DNA from: Phaseolus vulgaris
Lineage: Eukaryota; Streptophyta; Magnoliopsida; Fabales; Fabaceae
DNA length: 64,000 nucleotides
Direction: 5' to 3'
NCBI RefSeq assembly: GCF_000499845.2
Contig: NC_023756.2
Location: 47,083,429-47,147,428 of the forward strand
The translations under genes and the position numbers were made by a program. How positions within the stretch are numbered: position 1 is the stretch's first letter; every line of letters begins with the position of its first letter. The notes beneath the pieces were generated by a model. It ran no database searches, was not told the origin of the DNA, and was given only the letters and a program-made list of their open reading frames with translations. Shown piece after piece: positions 1-10,509 of this stretch.

Positions 1-822
1 TGTTGGAGGAATAGCGTCGCTGTCTTCACTCTCAGATAGCCATCTACGCTGCTGCTGCTGCCATTGAATATTCTTGCAATGAGGACATGCAGAAAGCTTC
101 CACATCCCTGTTCGACTCACTTGTTCAATCATGTAAAGTAATGCATAAGTAGGATGTTCCACAGGGCCATCTACGCTAAAACCTAATACTCCATTATGCA
201 CTCCAATCTTCACCACAACTGAAAAACCTAGATCTACACCATCACTTGCACCAGAATATCCACCACCACTAACATTATTCACGTAATAATGCGCCACGGT
301 TAACATGTAGGGTCGTTCTTCATTGCTTCTCTTCTTCCTCTCCATAACGAGCAGACCTATCCTAGTTCCACTCCCATATGCATCACAGGTTGTTCCTGTC
401 GTGTTCCGTTCTCTGCTACGTCTGGATCTAAAGTCCTCATCCGTCCCACTATAATGACTTGAAAATAATTTGAGAAAACCAGCTTCATCTTTTTCCACCG
501 TTATGAAAAATGATTCAATACTCGGAGGAAAACCAGCTTCTGCACGAGTACTATAGTGCAGATTTCCTTTAGGTAGAAAATCTCTGATACTGATGCTTAT
601 TTTCTCTTCATCTGATATTTTCTTGGTGGTGGTTTTGTCTATGAAAAGTGTAGAAGTTATTCTGTTTGCTAAGTAGGAGAGTTCCCACGTTTCTTTCCTT
701 GAAAATATATTTTCATTTACTGCTGTTTTCACGCTAATGGTAGCCGCGTTGCCCAGTTTGATAGTGTTAGAATAGTTTCCAATTCCCAGAAGACGAAGTC
801 CGCTAGTAGGAGTATTCGCCAT
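1..822 (-). CDS. Family member A, divergent MGNS/CPHC-family protein, 3' end off the window
   Basis: Reading the minus strand from the ATG at 822 gives 274 open codons to the window edge with no stop. The start is MANTPTSG rather than MGNS, but the family blocks follow in order: a charged linker ERKKR (about 161-165), VAHYY (176-180), GFSVVVKIG (199-207), DGPVEHP (218-224), and GMWKLSACPHC ending at residue 249, then a Gln run and an acidic SESEDSD stretch. The C-terminal tail lies outside. The function is unknown; I recognise only the kinship to the other copies here. CPHC could be half of a metal site, which is inference. It is the most diverged member together with C, so it may be an older paralogue. 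The frame was translated by hand over its whole length. Confidence 0.8.
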   Translation of the reverse strand, partial: MANTPTSGLRLLGIGNYSNTIKLGNAATISVKTAVNENIFSRKETWELSYLANRITSTLFIDKTTTKKISDEEKISISIRDFLPKGNLHYSTRAEAGFPPSIESFFITVEKDEAGFLKLFSSHYSGTDEDFRSRRSRERNTTGTTCDAYGSGTRIGLLVMERKKRSNEERPYMLTVAHYYVNNVSGGGYSGASDGVDLGFSVVVKIGVHNGVLGFSVDGPVEHPTYALLYMIEQVSRTGMWKLSACPHCKNIQWQQQQRRWLSESEDSDAIPPT

Positions 823-905
823 TTCTATGAAACACTTTCTAGATGTATCTGCACATATTTTATCAACAATAACAAATAAATTGAAGCCATAATAGGGTTT
901 CTCCA

Positions 906-919
906 ACTTATATATAGAG
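906..919 (-). promoter_or_regulatory. TATA box candidate of member A
   Basis: On the minus strand this reads CTCTATATATAAGT, a canonical plant TATA sequence, about 85-97 bp upstream of the ATG at 822. That matches the spacing of TATA-like sequences before the other members. The transcription start was not determined. Confidence 0.55.
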
Positions 920-1595
920 AAATCCAAAAAGGAACAAAGAACAGATACAAGCGATTGTCTAGCTAGGGAATTGTAAGTTCATGGTCCTGGCCTGATGGTA
1001 TACAATAAATGGGTCGTTTTCGGATCTACATACTCCAAGGGATCTCAGTTGATTAGCTTTAATTACTCAACTAAGAGAGAATCATGATCATGGACAGAAA
1101 GTATAGGGTTGATTTTCTCAATATATACCGGAGCACACACGACAGGAAATATCATCTAATACGTTGATTAAGGGTACACTTATTCTTGATCACCTTTAGC
1201 GTTGTGGACCTAAGATCGTCTAGTCCTTTTATGTGGAACAGATGAATCAAATCACCGTGTCTTATCTCATCAGAAAACATTTGAAATATGGACTAAAAGT
1301 AAGGGTAATAACCAATATAAAGTTGGCACAGCATAAAAATAAAGAAATAACCATTACAAAATTAACAGATATAGATAACCATCTTCCGGTAAAAAGAGAA
1401 AAAAAGCAGAGATTAAAAAATTTCTTTCTGGGATTAGTTAATCAAGGAAACAAAATGTATATGTAGATAAAGATGTAGAAGAACAAATGCTGTAAGAAAG
1501 CAAACAAATAATCATACCAAAACTGGAAAGATGAATCTGTAGCAAGACATAAATCCAACCATACCTGCAGGTGCAACTGGGCCACCTGAATAGAT
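920..1595. other. Intergenic, no gene seen
   Basis: AT-rich DNA upstream of member A. The 77-codon frame at 1233-1466 has no recognisable domain and looks like chance. Confidence 0.4.
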
Positions 1596-1607
1596 TTTTT
1601 GGATAAT

Positions 1608-1743
1608 TCTGATGAAGGTGAAGACGAAGAATTTGGTGGTGCAGGTGATTTCTGTGTGCGCATGGAAAGAATATAAATAGATAGATCATAGATTCTTCCC
1701 ACAGTAACATCAAGGGAAGCGTTAATCTTCAGCACAATAATTT
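1608..1743. repeat. Upstream module, copy 1 of 3
   Basis: About 135 bp also found at about 6418-6525 and 17139-17280. The core is gatgaaggtgaagacgaag, then a GGTGGTGCAG stretch, GCATGGAAAGAATATAAATA and GATAGATCATAGATTCTT. Each copy lies 0.6-0.9 kb upstream of a minus-strand family gene (A, C, E), so it looks like part of the duplicated gene unit. It includes an AATATAAATAG that could act as a TATA on the plus strand. Confidence 0.7.
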
Positions 1744-2440
1744 AGATGGCATCTAATTCTTGTTCCAATATATTATCATTCTTCTCTATCTTTCGAACAT
1801 AATTCACATCATGCTCTTGCACTTTACTTTGGTTCGATTCTTTTTCCTTTGAGTCATGATCATCCGTATCAACAATAAAAAAAACTGAGTATTTTCTGTT
1901 AATTGATTTTACAAACCAATAAATTTCCAGGCATTCAAGGAAATATGATAATCCAATTCTAGGCTCACAAACTTCAGAGCATTTAGGAATTAAAGAAATT
2001 GATGAAATTATTTTTTGATTGAGGTTAGTCAAGGTTTCTCTGTTGATATTGTTGGTGTTATTTACATGTACAACAAAGCAAGGCATATGTAAGATTTTTA
2101 GTACACTTTACAAGACAGCAAATTACTTCTCAAAATTCCTAAATTTGACAGAAAAAAACTAACTCTGTAACTGCCTATCACCACCACTGCTTCACTATTC
2201 CTTACCTTTTCTCAGCATTCCTCTTCTGCAAAACAATCACCTCTTCAACCATCTTCCTTGACCTTCTGCTAGCAGCTTATTCTTCTATTCTTTATTAAAC
2301 ATGCCTCTGCCTCTGTTGTGCCTAAATGGATTTATTACTGCATTAAAAAATGCCTCAATTTCCCACTTAACTAAACCATTTTCCAACACCTATAACCTAG
2401 CTGAACCTGCTTAATCTTAGCAGTGTCAGCTTTGTTACAT
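1744..2440. other. Decayed upstream flank, no convincing gene
   Basis: The stretch around 1743-1850 aligns loosely with the distal promoter of the MGNSIR genes (GCATCTAATTC, then ACTTTGTTCGATTCTTT). The 114-codon minus frame across it has no recognisable domain and is probably chance. The rest shows nothing I can identify. Confidence 0.4.
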
Positions 2441-2507
2441 TGTTTAGCCACATGTGAGATAAAGATAATCACATAAGGAAACAAGATACAAACACAACAA
2501 CTAAATT

Positions 2508-2973
2508 TATTATTGAGAAAGAAAACATAAAGTGCAAGCAGTGGTAGGTTACAATTGGGTTCTGCATAATATACTCAACCAGTGGCTAAACAAAAAGTTT
2601 ATTTTCTTCTTCCAATATTGTCTTGTCTTGAGTTGAATAACTCTTACCATCTTTTTTTGATAAACATAACATTGTTTTCATAAATATTACCATTACCGTT
2701 TCCCTGGAACCTTCCACCATTGGAGACCCCTCTTGCATTTTTGGGGGTGGCACGAGGTACTGGTATGGAAACACTATCACTGTCTTCACTGTCAGACTGC
2801 CAAAACATTTTACCCCTCCGTTTATGATGGCAATGAGGGCACATGGTAGGCTTCCAAATCCCAGTTCTACTGACTTCAGCAAACACGTAAAGTAATGCAG
2901 AGACAGGATGCTGCTCAGGGCCCTCCACTGTTACGTCAAATTTTCCATTGGATACTCCAATCTTAACGTGTGA
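2508..2973 (-). pseudogene. Family member B, 3' fragment
   Basis: Minus-strand coding homology runs from about 2973 down to 2644 and closely matches the last third of member C: VEGPEQHP, GIWKPTMCPHC, an SDSEDSDS acidic stretch, then GVSNGGRF and a GNGNGN tail. Upstream of 2973 the homology stops abruptly in LINE-like sequence, so about two thirds of the gene is missing. The 3' flank (2440-2640) also matches the 3' flank of C (4790-4985), including the conserved 3' motif at 2508-2529. It is a dead duplicate of C. Confidence 0.8.
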
Positions 2974-4343
2974 CAGCTGTTTCAGTTTTATAAGGTGTGG
3001 CAGCTGGCCTATTCTTGCGGCTATTTAGACCATCTTTTGGGCTTGGGGTTCCTCTATGTGGAGGACAACGTGGCCATTGTTCTAGTAGTATTCTTCTTTG
3101 TGTGCTGGAGCGTATGTTGCTGGTTTGTGTACTTAGGTGTCCTTGGCATTAATCTTTGATGAAATGATTTGGAAGGTTATGTGCAAGGCTTAAATATATT
3201 TCTGATGTTGAGGTGGACAGACAAAGAAAGCAGGAATAATCCACACATACTTCAGATTTTAGAGCCACATGTGCACAACAGTTTTGGCGGCAGCTTCCTC
3301 ATCCACTCAATTCTCTGGAATCACAGAAGAAAGCCCTCGGATTACAACACAACATCAACCCTGCTGTCAGCAGAGGAATAGAAGGGTATGGATGCCAATT
3401 TCATTGGCTTTGGGGCAGCAGAATGTTGATTTGAAATACCAAGAATGTTGGAGGAATTTATGATCAAGCAGCAAGCAAATGTGCAGGGCAGGCTGAACTC
3501 TCTTTCTTTGCATACATTAGACGAGCAGCTGGAGTGCTTGTTTATTAATGGTGCAGATTTGGAGTAGCCATGTGAGGAATCAAAGTGGTGCTAATCAGGA
3601 GCTTTATATGTGCAAATCGGGTGCAAATCTGGAGCATCAGAATTTATGATGCAGTTTTAGCTGCCTTGGGTGCTTTTTCCTCTATTTTTTTCGAGGTCAT
3701 TATCATCTTCAAAAGGGGAAGCAGTTTGGTAGACACCAACCCTGGTGCTGGTGTCGCAGCTCCAATACCCTGTTCAACAGAGGCAATATTCCTCTGAATT
3801 TGTATTCTGGTTTCTGTTTTATGGGTATGCAGGAAGATGCAGGGTTTCGCAGATTTGGCCTGGAGTGGATCTGCTCATTATGGTTTGCAAGGTGCTGGTA
3901 TGCAAGGGTCTGAACAAGAGGTTTGCTGGATGTTTTTGAAAGGGGAGCTGGTAGGTGTTGAATTTGACAAGCTGTAGCTCTTTCAAAGAGGAATGCTATG
4001 GAAGGGGCCTGATTTATGCTGTAGAAGGCATTTTTTAACTGCATATTATATGCAGAAACGCCGCAGTTAGGGGCTGGTCTTGTAGTTTTGCTGACGGATG
4101 TTGAGCTCCTATAACAGGCATAGAAGAGGTTGGTTGAGGTGAAGTTAGGGTGCTGTTTTAGTGCAGTTTTTTCTGCATAATTATGCAGCATTCAATGTAA
4201 CCAATTTACATTCCTCTGGTTTGGCTTTTCTGTCATGACTTCTTTTGTTTTTTATGTGGCTCTTATCTTGTATAAGTGCTGAGACACCCTAAAAAATCCC
4301 TCTTAATTTATTTTTATTCTTTATCGATAAGAAAAAAAATAGG
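2974..4343 (+). mobile_element. 5'-truncated LINE, 3' untranslated part
   Basis: There is no intact frame. The end is diagnostic: a TTGTATAAGTGCTGAGACACC stretch, then CTTTATCGATAAG and an A run at 4333-4342, the same tail format as the older LINE ending near 32.05 kb. The body has the TGCAG-rich style seen in other LINE 3' regions here. It abuts the truncated end of member B. No target duplication was found, so the left boundary is approximate. Confidence 0.55.
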
Positions 4344-4790
4344 CCATCAGAATTACATTAGCTTTTCCTGCATAATTAAACTCCATCCCATTCTAGAAGC
4401 TGCACCTGTGATTCAAATATATATCCTTCTCAATTGCTAACCCACACCAACAGCTCCTGCAGCACCCACCTTTCACTCCAATGCTGCTTAACTCTTGAAC
4501 TAAATGCTCCACCAGCAGCCTTATTTGAAGCTAGCAATTATGCAGCAAAAAACCTCCTCTATGCTGCATAGATCACTAGCATATGGCAATAAATTGACCA
4601 CCTTAGTCAGATCGTATCTAATTAGCAATCAAGTTTAGTTACTATAGCAACTAATTATTATTTTTGAATAAAATTTGTTTCTATTTCATATTTTTCTAGT
4701 AGTGTAAGTGCAAGTTAAAAAAAAAAAAAAGCTATTTTTTTTTGAAGAGGCAAAACAAAACTTTATTAATAGTGGATACTTTGTATATAG
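4344..4790 (-). mobile_element. Probable LINE-derived sequence, minus strand
   Basis: On the minus strand the sequence has the TGCTGCAT-rich character of LINE 3' regions. A T run at about 4733-4743, followed by sequence like the minus-strand tails elsewhere, suggests at least one truncated insertion. There is no coding sequence and the boundaries are uncertain. Confidence 0.35.
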
Positions 4791-4862
4791 TCATGTTTAG
4801 CCACATGTGAGATAAAGATAATCACATAAGTAAACAAGATACAGAGACACAACACCAAAATT

Positions 4863-4884
4863 TATTATTGAGAAAGAAAACATA
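4863..4884 (-). promoter_or_regulatory. Conserved 3' motif downstream of member C
   Basis: The minus-strand reading is TTTTCTTTCTCAATAATA preceded by TATG. The same element follows B, G, H, I and J. It holds AATAAT, a plausible plant polyadenylation signal. It lies about 60-80 bp after the stop codon of C. Confidence 0.5.
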
Positions 4885-4942
4885 AAGTGCAAGCAAGGTT
4901 ACAATCTGCATAATATACACCATCAGTGGCTAAACAAAAAGT

Positions 4943-5857
4943 TTATTTCCAAGATTGTCTTGTCATGAGCTGAATTACTGTTACCGTTTTTTTTCTGACA
5001 ATTATAACATTGTTTTCATAAATATTACCATTACCGTTTCCCTTGAACCTTCCACCATTGGAGACCCCTCTTGCATTTTTGGGGGTGGCACGAGGTACTG
5101 GTATGGAAATACTATCACTGTCTTCACTATCAGACTGCCAAAACACTTTACCCCTCCGTTTATTATGGCAATGAGGGCACATGCTAGGTTTCCAAATCCC
5201 AGTTCTTTTGACTTCATCAAACATGTAAAGTAATGCAGAGACAGGATGTTGCTCAGGGCCCTCCACTGTTACGTCAAATTTTCCATTGGATACTCCACAC
5301 TTTGCCACCACAGAAAGCCCAATATCTGTTCCAGTTGATCTGCCAGAACTTGTTCCGCTACTCTTAACAAAGTAGTGCGCCAGAGTCACCACCTCGGCCA
5401 CTTCATCGCTTAGGTTTTTCTTTGACTCCACAACAACAAGACCCCTCATGCCTCCTTCCCCATACGAGTGAACTCTTGTATGCACAACACCACCCGATGC
5501 ATCAAAACTCTTCTTTCTCGATATAATGGACGATGGCAACCAACTCCTAGGATATATCGTAATATATTTAGTCTCAGTGATTACCATATAAAACTCCGCA
5601 CAATTCAGCTTAGATACAACGTCACGGATGAGAAAAAATACCGTTTCGGCATTGCTAGCTTTTATGAAGCATACCAGACACATATCCTTATCTACTTTGT
5701 ATATCATATTAAATATCTCAGGGACCTCTCTCTCATCGTCTTCCTCACTCAAATCTCTGTACAAGTCGATGGAAGTGGTTTCTCCCAGCTGTAGATGGCA
5801 AGGAAATGGAGCAGTTCCAATATAATTATCCAGAACAACACCAAGACTGTTTCCCAT
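4943..5857 (-). CDS. Family member C, complete 304-aa protein of unknown function
   Basis: An intact single-exon frame starting MGNSLGVVLD. The N-terminal 130 residues diverge strongly from the MGNSIR members. The family blocks then appear: GLVVVESKK (139-147), VVTLAHYF (156-163), DIGLSVVAKCG (178-188), VEGPEQHP (198-205), GIWKPSMCPHC (220-230), the acidic SDSEDSDS stretch (242-249), and a GGRF plus GNGNGN tail. There is no signal peptide or membrane segment. MGNS exposes Gly2, but residue 6 is not Ser/Thr, so N-myristoylation is not well supported. A TATA-like sequence lies about 85-100 bp upstream. It is one of three complete open members, has a dead partial duplicate (B) 2 kb away, and I do not recognise its function. 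Confidence 0.85.
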   Translation of the reverse strand: MGNSLGVVLDNYIGTAPFPCHLQLGETTSIDLYRDLSEEDDEREVPEIFNMIYKVDKDMCLVCFIKASNAETVFFLIRDVVSKLNCAEFYMVITETKYITIYPRSWLPSSIISRKKSFDASGGVVHTRVHSYGEGGMRGLVVVESKKNLSDEVAEVVTLAHYFVKSSGTSSGRSTGTDIGLSVVAKCGVSNGKFDVTVEGPEQHPVSALLYMFDEVKRTGIWKPSMCPHCHNKRRGKVFWQSDSEDSDSISIPVPRATPKNARGVSNGGRFKGNGNGNIYENNVIIVRKKTVTVIQLMTRQSWK

Positions 5858-5940
5858 CTTGTTATTTTATAGGAAATAGAATGGAATGGATTAGTAGTTT
5901 AAGGGTTCTGACTTCAATGGAAGGATGTTCATATTCCAAT

Positions 5941-5956
5941 GTTATATATATATATA
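5941..5956 (-). promoter_or_regulatory. TATA box candidate of member C
   Basis: An alternating TATATATATA run 84-100 bp upstream of the ATG, directly followed on the plus strand by a GA dinucleotide repeat (about 5955-5972). The position matches the TATA candidates of the other members. Confidence 0.5.
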
Positions 5957-6067
5957 GAGAGAGAGAGAGAGAAATGCACACATTACATTATACTATAATC
6001 TTGCCCTAGTAAGCGTTATTCTTACGCAGATTCATTCAATCACAATCACTGTGGCATATAATTCTCT

Positions 6068-6530
6068 ATCATATTTTTTATTTTGATTTATTTTCTATTA
6101 TTTTAGTGTGTAGAATTTAGAAAATATGAATTGAGAGTGAAAGGTAAAGATAAGACGAATCTCTGCAAAGAAAAACACGAAAGAGATACTATAGAAGTTT
6201 GACAAACTATAACTGAATTGGATACCGATTGAAACTAATAATGTGTTGTGGGTAAGCAGGAAGTCAAAGTGCTTTTTAATTAAAAAATTGAAATTAATTG
6301 ATTTTGGTACATTAATTATAAGATAGTTCAACCATATTTATTAAAGTGAACTTGTTTTGGTTGAATTATACTAGCGTTGCCATCCCCATTGAACTTGTTA
6401 CGTTTCGTTGGCTTCCATGAGATGAAGGTGAAGACGAAGAACTTGGTGGTGCAGTTGATTGCTGTGTTCGCATGGAAAGAATATAAATAGATAGATCATA
6501 GATTCTTTCCACAATAATTTAGAAGGGGGG
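6068..6530. repeat. Duplicated upstream flank of member C (matches 16.69-17.29 kb)
   Basis: From the TTTTGATTTATTTTCTATTA stretch onward, this flank matches the flank upstream of member E at about 16690-17290 for several hundred bases, including TTTAGTGTGTAGAATT, GATAAGACGAATCT and TTTTTAATTAAAAAATT, and it ends with copy 2 of the upstream module. The E copy has short extra sequence near 16790-16850 and 17040-17110. This shows segmental duplication of the gene unit with its 5' flank. Confidence 0.75.
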
Positions 6531-7014
6531 CATCAAAGTGTTCATATTCTTCAATTAGACGTTCATTAATATTTACAATGAGAGATGTTGCAGTGGTGGA
6601 AATAATGATGATGAAGTGTGCTGACAGCAAAAGAATGAGAATGTGAAGATGGTGGGTTGGCATGGGAAGTAATTAATCTTTTAGAGTATTCAATCATTGC
6701 ATACAAGATTATGCAGCTCAAGGTAGGGTCTCTAGTCGTTTTCTAACTAACCCAAGAGACCTTCAACCACTATATAAGAAGAGAAAAGAAGCCAATGGAT
6801 TTCCTTTTAATGTGAGAAGTGAAAATATATCATCAACCATGAAGAAAATAAGTACAAATATTTGTAACCAAATTATAGGAGGGGAGTCTGTCACAATCTC
6901 GTAATTTTTGTTAGAGATTAATTTTTGTGTCCAAACAATATATTAAATTTACACTATGGGAAACATTCACAAATTTAGTGCTAGTATATACAATGAGTAA
7001 ATGGTTTCTTTTAG
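6531..7014. other. Intergenic, nothing identified
   Basis: No long frame, no clear repeat and no RNA gene seen. Confidence 0.35.
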
Positions 7015-7200
7015 AAAATGCTTTTTTTTTCTGCAAGGCATATCATTACTATAAGATATGATATTTAGGTTGGTACCTCATCTTTTAATAGTGATAATAT
7101 TTCTCATACTACTTCATTTTTAATTTTTAAATTCATTTTTAATTTTACATTCATTTTTAATTAAAATAGTTTAACTTACCTTAAATTAATATTAAATCAA
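7015..7200. repeat. Duplicated non-coding block (matches 32.40-32.56 kb)
   Basis: Shares GATATCATTACTATAAGATA-like sequence, GTACCTCATCTTTTAATAGT and a TTTTTAAATT run with about 32395-32560, in the same orientation. The second copy lies upstream of member G. The role is unknown. Confidence 0.6.
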
Positions 7201-7532
7201 ATAAATTTAAAATAAAACACATTAACAATTTAATAATTTGATTTGTCTCTGTTTTGTCGATGCTAATACCACTAATTTTTTAAAAACATCTTAGAAAACT
7301 TCTTTCCATCTTCAACAAGATAAAATAGAAATAAAAAAATCAAAGAAAAAGAAAAACACTCTAGTTAACAAAGAAGAGAAAGTATTTATTTTTTTAGATG
7401 GAATGGGTAGGGAGCTAGCTAGACTTCAAGTTTTTAGATTATTAAAATTTCAGTGGCTAGATAGCCATCAAGTTTTTGGTTTGCTAGTTTTTGCAAAACG
7501 AGTTAGTTCTATTTGGATAGATCTGTTTAAAT

Positions 7533-7701
7533 AGTTTAAGATTCGTGAGTTAAGTGGTGTGTCACTTAATCTTGATTTGCTTTGTTGATTGTTTAAGTGG
7601 TGTTCCAACCCTTATACATACTTCACTCTTAGTTTAAGTATTCAATAAACAAAATAAAACAGGTTTAAGTGACACACCATTTAACTCAAAAGACTTAAAC
7701 C
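7533..7701. repeat. Imperfect inverted repeat, possible MITE or hairpin
   Basis: The left arm core GTTAAGTGGTGTGTCACTTA (7549-7568) pairs with TAAGTGACACACCATTTAAC (7666-7685) with one mismatch. Weaker pairing extends each arm to about 45 bp, with a loop near 80 bp. No target duplication was recognised. Confidence 0.55.
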
Positions 7702-8210
7702 AGCTGAGGAAAACCAGTCCCAAAAAACTGATACTGCAGAAAAACAGCAGAAACATAAACTTGATAGCAGGGTAGCTGCTGAAAGAGAGAAGCTAACTAC
7801 TAGGAATATAGAACTCCCTCCCTTCCCATTGCATTGGTTACATAAACAGAAATAGTGATGCCATAATGATGCCCAGATCCTGCTGCCAATCTAATTATTA
7901 TTTAATAGTTTTTTTTACAGTACCATAAAGATCAGTCGAACCAGTGTGCTCTTGAAACATTACATATCAAGAAATCAGTTTTTCTCATTTCTTCTACCTC
8001 TTTTATGTTCAATTCTGTTTTTTAACAATAGAGATGAATGGGAAAACTTTTCCATGAACTACTCAAAGTGGGAGCATTTATCGTCTCATCATATTTATGT
8101 GAACTGCTCAAGGTTTTTCAAATAGAAGATGTTGATTCAATAAAACCTAATTGATTATTGTCAGCTTTTTCAGTAAACCTTAGTAAATAGGCTACCTATT
8201 GTAAGGATAA
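7702..8210. other. Intergenic, nothing identified
   Basis: No gene recognised. Some stretches (CTGCAGAAAAACAGCAG) have the style of LINE 3' regions, but no tail or boundary was found. Confidence 0.3.
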
Positions 8211-8710
8211 ATGCGGGCAGCGGCGGCGATAAGTAGCGCAGGCAGCGGCGGCGAAACGGCGAGCACAAGCGGCGGAAAAACGGCGCGACAGAGACACAAC
8301 TTTGTATATCCCGAAGAGCGCAACGAGAGTGAAGCAGGCGAGACGACGAAGAGCGCGACGAGAAGGTGGAGGAAGAGGGCGACGTTGACACGGCACAACG
8401 CGCCGACGAGGCCGAGCGCGGAGACGACGGAAACGAAGAGGTCGCTGAATAAGAACGGGTTTAGAAGCACCTTGTAAGGCAGGAAATGGAGGGAGCGGGA
8501 AGCAGTAGAGAGTGGGGGGCGGAAGGGAGGCAGGGTCGTCAGAGTTTGCGGAGGAAACCACCTCTCCAACCTAGTAACTATGGCAACTCCACAACATTTT
8601 TCTTTCCAAATTTGCCCAGCGGGTTGGAAGAGAAAGATATGCTCAAAATCTTCCAAAGGTGAACAAGGGTGCAAGACGTTTTTATACATCGGGAGTCGGA
8701 AACTTTTTGT
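8211..8710 (+). mobile_element. LINE 5' fragment: GC-rich leader plus start of ORF1
   Basis: A sharply GC- and CpG-rich stretch (8211-8575) stands out in very AT-rich DNA. From about 8602 the plus strand encodes FPNLPSGLEEKDMLKIFQR followed by a stop, then TRVQDVFIH, which aligns with the start of ORF1 of the LINE at 25 kb (FPNDFQEKDLWRVFQH, RVVDVFIS). This is the start of an RNA-recognition-type fold. The frame is broken and the rest is absent. The GC-rich part may be a LINE 5' leader, which is inference; several frames through it on both strands are products of base composition. Confidence 0.55.
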
Positions 8711-8804
8711 GAACAGCCGGATTCTTTTAGCAAACCTTCAGTAATCAAAGAAAATTTAACCACTACACCAAGCAAATTCTTTAGTTTTATTATGATTTTT
8801 ATTA

Positions 8805-8886
8805 TACTTATTATTATTAATAATATTAACAATATTAATAATATTAATAATATTAACAATACTAACAATATTAACGATACTAACAT
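8805..8886. repeat. AAT/AAC trinucleotide-like microsatellite
   Basis: Runs of AATATT, AATATTAAC and ACTAAC with period 3-6. Low complexity, no coding meaning. Confidence 0.85.
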
Positions 8887-9387
8887 ATGAATCACATTTA
8901 ATTTATCTATAATCTACTTGAATCTAAACATAATTTATTATATTATCTATTAATATGAATCACATTTAATATATGTCATACTCATAGTCATCATATTACC
9001 TATTACATTAAAATCAACTATCATATTAATTATTATTTTACGATCATATTGACTTAATTAAGTTCATTATAGGTAGTTGGTTTTACTTGTGTGTTATAAT
9101 AAAGAATATTGTCAACAAACAATATTATCTTTTAACATAGAATGATGACTTTTACATTAACTATTAATTAAATCTCTAATACAGATTACTAGTTAGCATA
9201 TCATTATAGTTTAAACTATATTAATTATTCCATAAATCTATGTAAAAAGTTATTACTAAATAACCTTTTCTACTAATATATAAATCATAATGACAAAGTG
9301 ATTAAATAATTTATAGTTTAAAATATTTTAAAAATTATACATTATATCAATTTTAATTTATGTAAGTAAATATTTGAAAATAAAATT

Positions 9388-9540
9388 TTTTTTATCGACA
9401 AAGAATAAAAAAAATTAAAGGAAACATTTTAAGGATATTTCAATCCTTATACAAGAATCTCAAATCAAAAAAGAAGTGTAAGATACAAGCACCAATATAG
9501 CCATCTAACAAAAACATCACAACTACCTATAATAACCTAT
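9388..9540 (-). mobile_element. 5'-truncated LINE tail
   Basis: Starts with a T run and TTTTTTTATCGACAAAGAAT, then CAATCCTTATACAAGAATCT. This is the minus-strand LINE 3' terminus seen repeatedly in the window. About 150 bp. Confidence 0.6.
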
Positions 9541-10243
9541 ATTTAAAAATAAGATATCGAATAATTTTATATTAATATATATATATATAATATGAAAGTA
9601 AATTTAAATTTAACCATGAGTTTTAAAAAATTAATGATTAAATAAAAAATATATTAATCAATATATATGTATTTATAGTATTAAAGTTATATTAATATTA
9701 TATAATTTCTTCCCTTTTCTCTCTATCTATCTATATCCGGATAAAAGTAATATTACTCAAGTCAAATATAAATATATATTGATAATATCTAAAATATATA
9801 TTTATATCAAAATTAATATTAATAATATGAATATTAATACTAATAATATTAATAATATTAATTATAATATTAATAAATATTAATAATATGAATAATATTA
9901 ATAAATATTAATAATATGAATATAATGTTAATAATAATATTATTAATAATATTAATTATAATATTAATAAATATTAATAATATGAATAATATTAATAATA
10001 TAAATATACTATTATAATTTATTTTATTATTAATAGTAATTATATTAATATGTATAAATTATATTAATATGTATAAATTATATTAATATGTATAAATTAT
10101 ATTAATATGTATAAATTATATTAATATGTGTAAATTATATTAATATGTATAAGTATAATAAAAATGATAATATGACCAAAGAACTTGTTTGGTCTAGTGG
10201 TCAATGCTTACCCTATCCCTTTAATTTTATTCATTTATTGCTC
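9541..10243. repeat. Extremely AT-rich low-complexity block
   Basis: Dominated by AATATTAATAATATTAAT-type sequence from about 9815 and by the 19-bp minisatellite listed next. No gene. Confidence 0.8.
10039..10152. repeat. 19-bp minisatellite, 6 copies
   Basis: The unit ATTATATTAATATGTATAA is repeated six times head to tail; only one base differs, in copy 5 (GTGTAA). Confidence 0.9.
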
Positions 10244-10509
10244 ATAAAAAATAACTCTTGAAACATAACATAAGAATTGTCATGACGCTGTGCCACAGGA
10301 ACACTATGACGATGACGATACAAGTTGGCACAGTGTGGGCATAAAGTACGCTTCCAAATCTTGGTTCTCATGGCTTATAAAAAATAACTCTTGAAACATA
10401 ACATAAGAATTGTCATGACGCTGTGCCACAGGAACACTATGACGATGACGATACAAGTTGGCACAGTGTGGGCATAAAGTACGCTTCCAAATCTTGGTTC
10501 TCATGGCTT
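10244..10509. repeat. 133-bp direct tandem duplication across the 3' end of member D
   Basis: Copies at 10244-10376 and 10377-10509 appear identical by eye. The unit covers the CPHC-coding segment and the start of the tail. Because 133 is not a multiple of three, the second copy is read in another frame after the first. Confidence 0.9.

Noticed and set aside
1742..2086. 114-codon minus frame as a gene
   Set aside because: Part of it aligns with the decayed family promoter region; no domain or start context.
3709..4191. 160-codon minus frame
   Set aside because: It lies antisense within the LINE 3' region and has no recognisable domain.
8192..8689. 165-codon and 121-codon minus frames in the GC-rich stretch
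   Set aside because: Base composition opens several frames at once; the plus strand carries LINE ORF1 homology instead.
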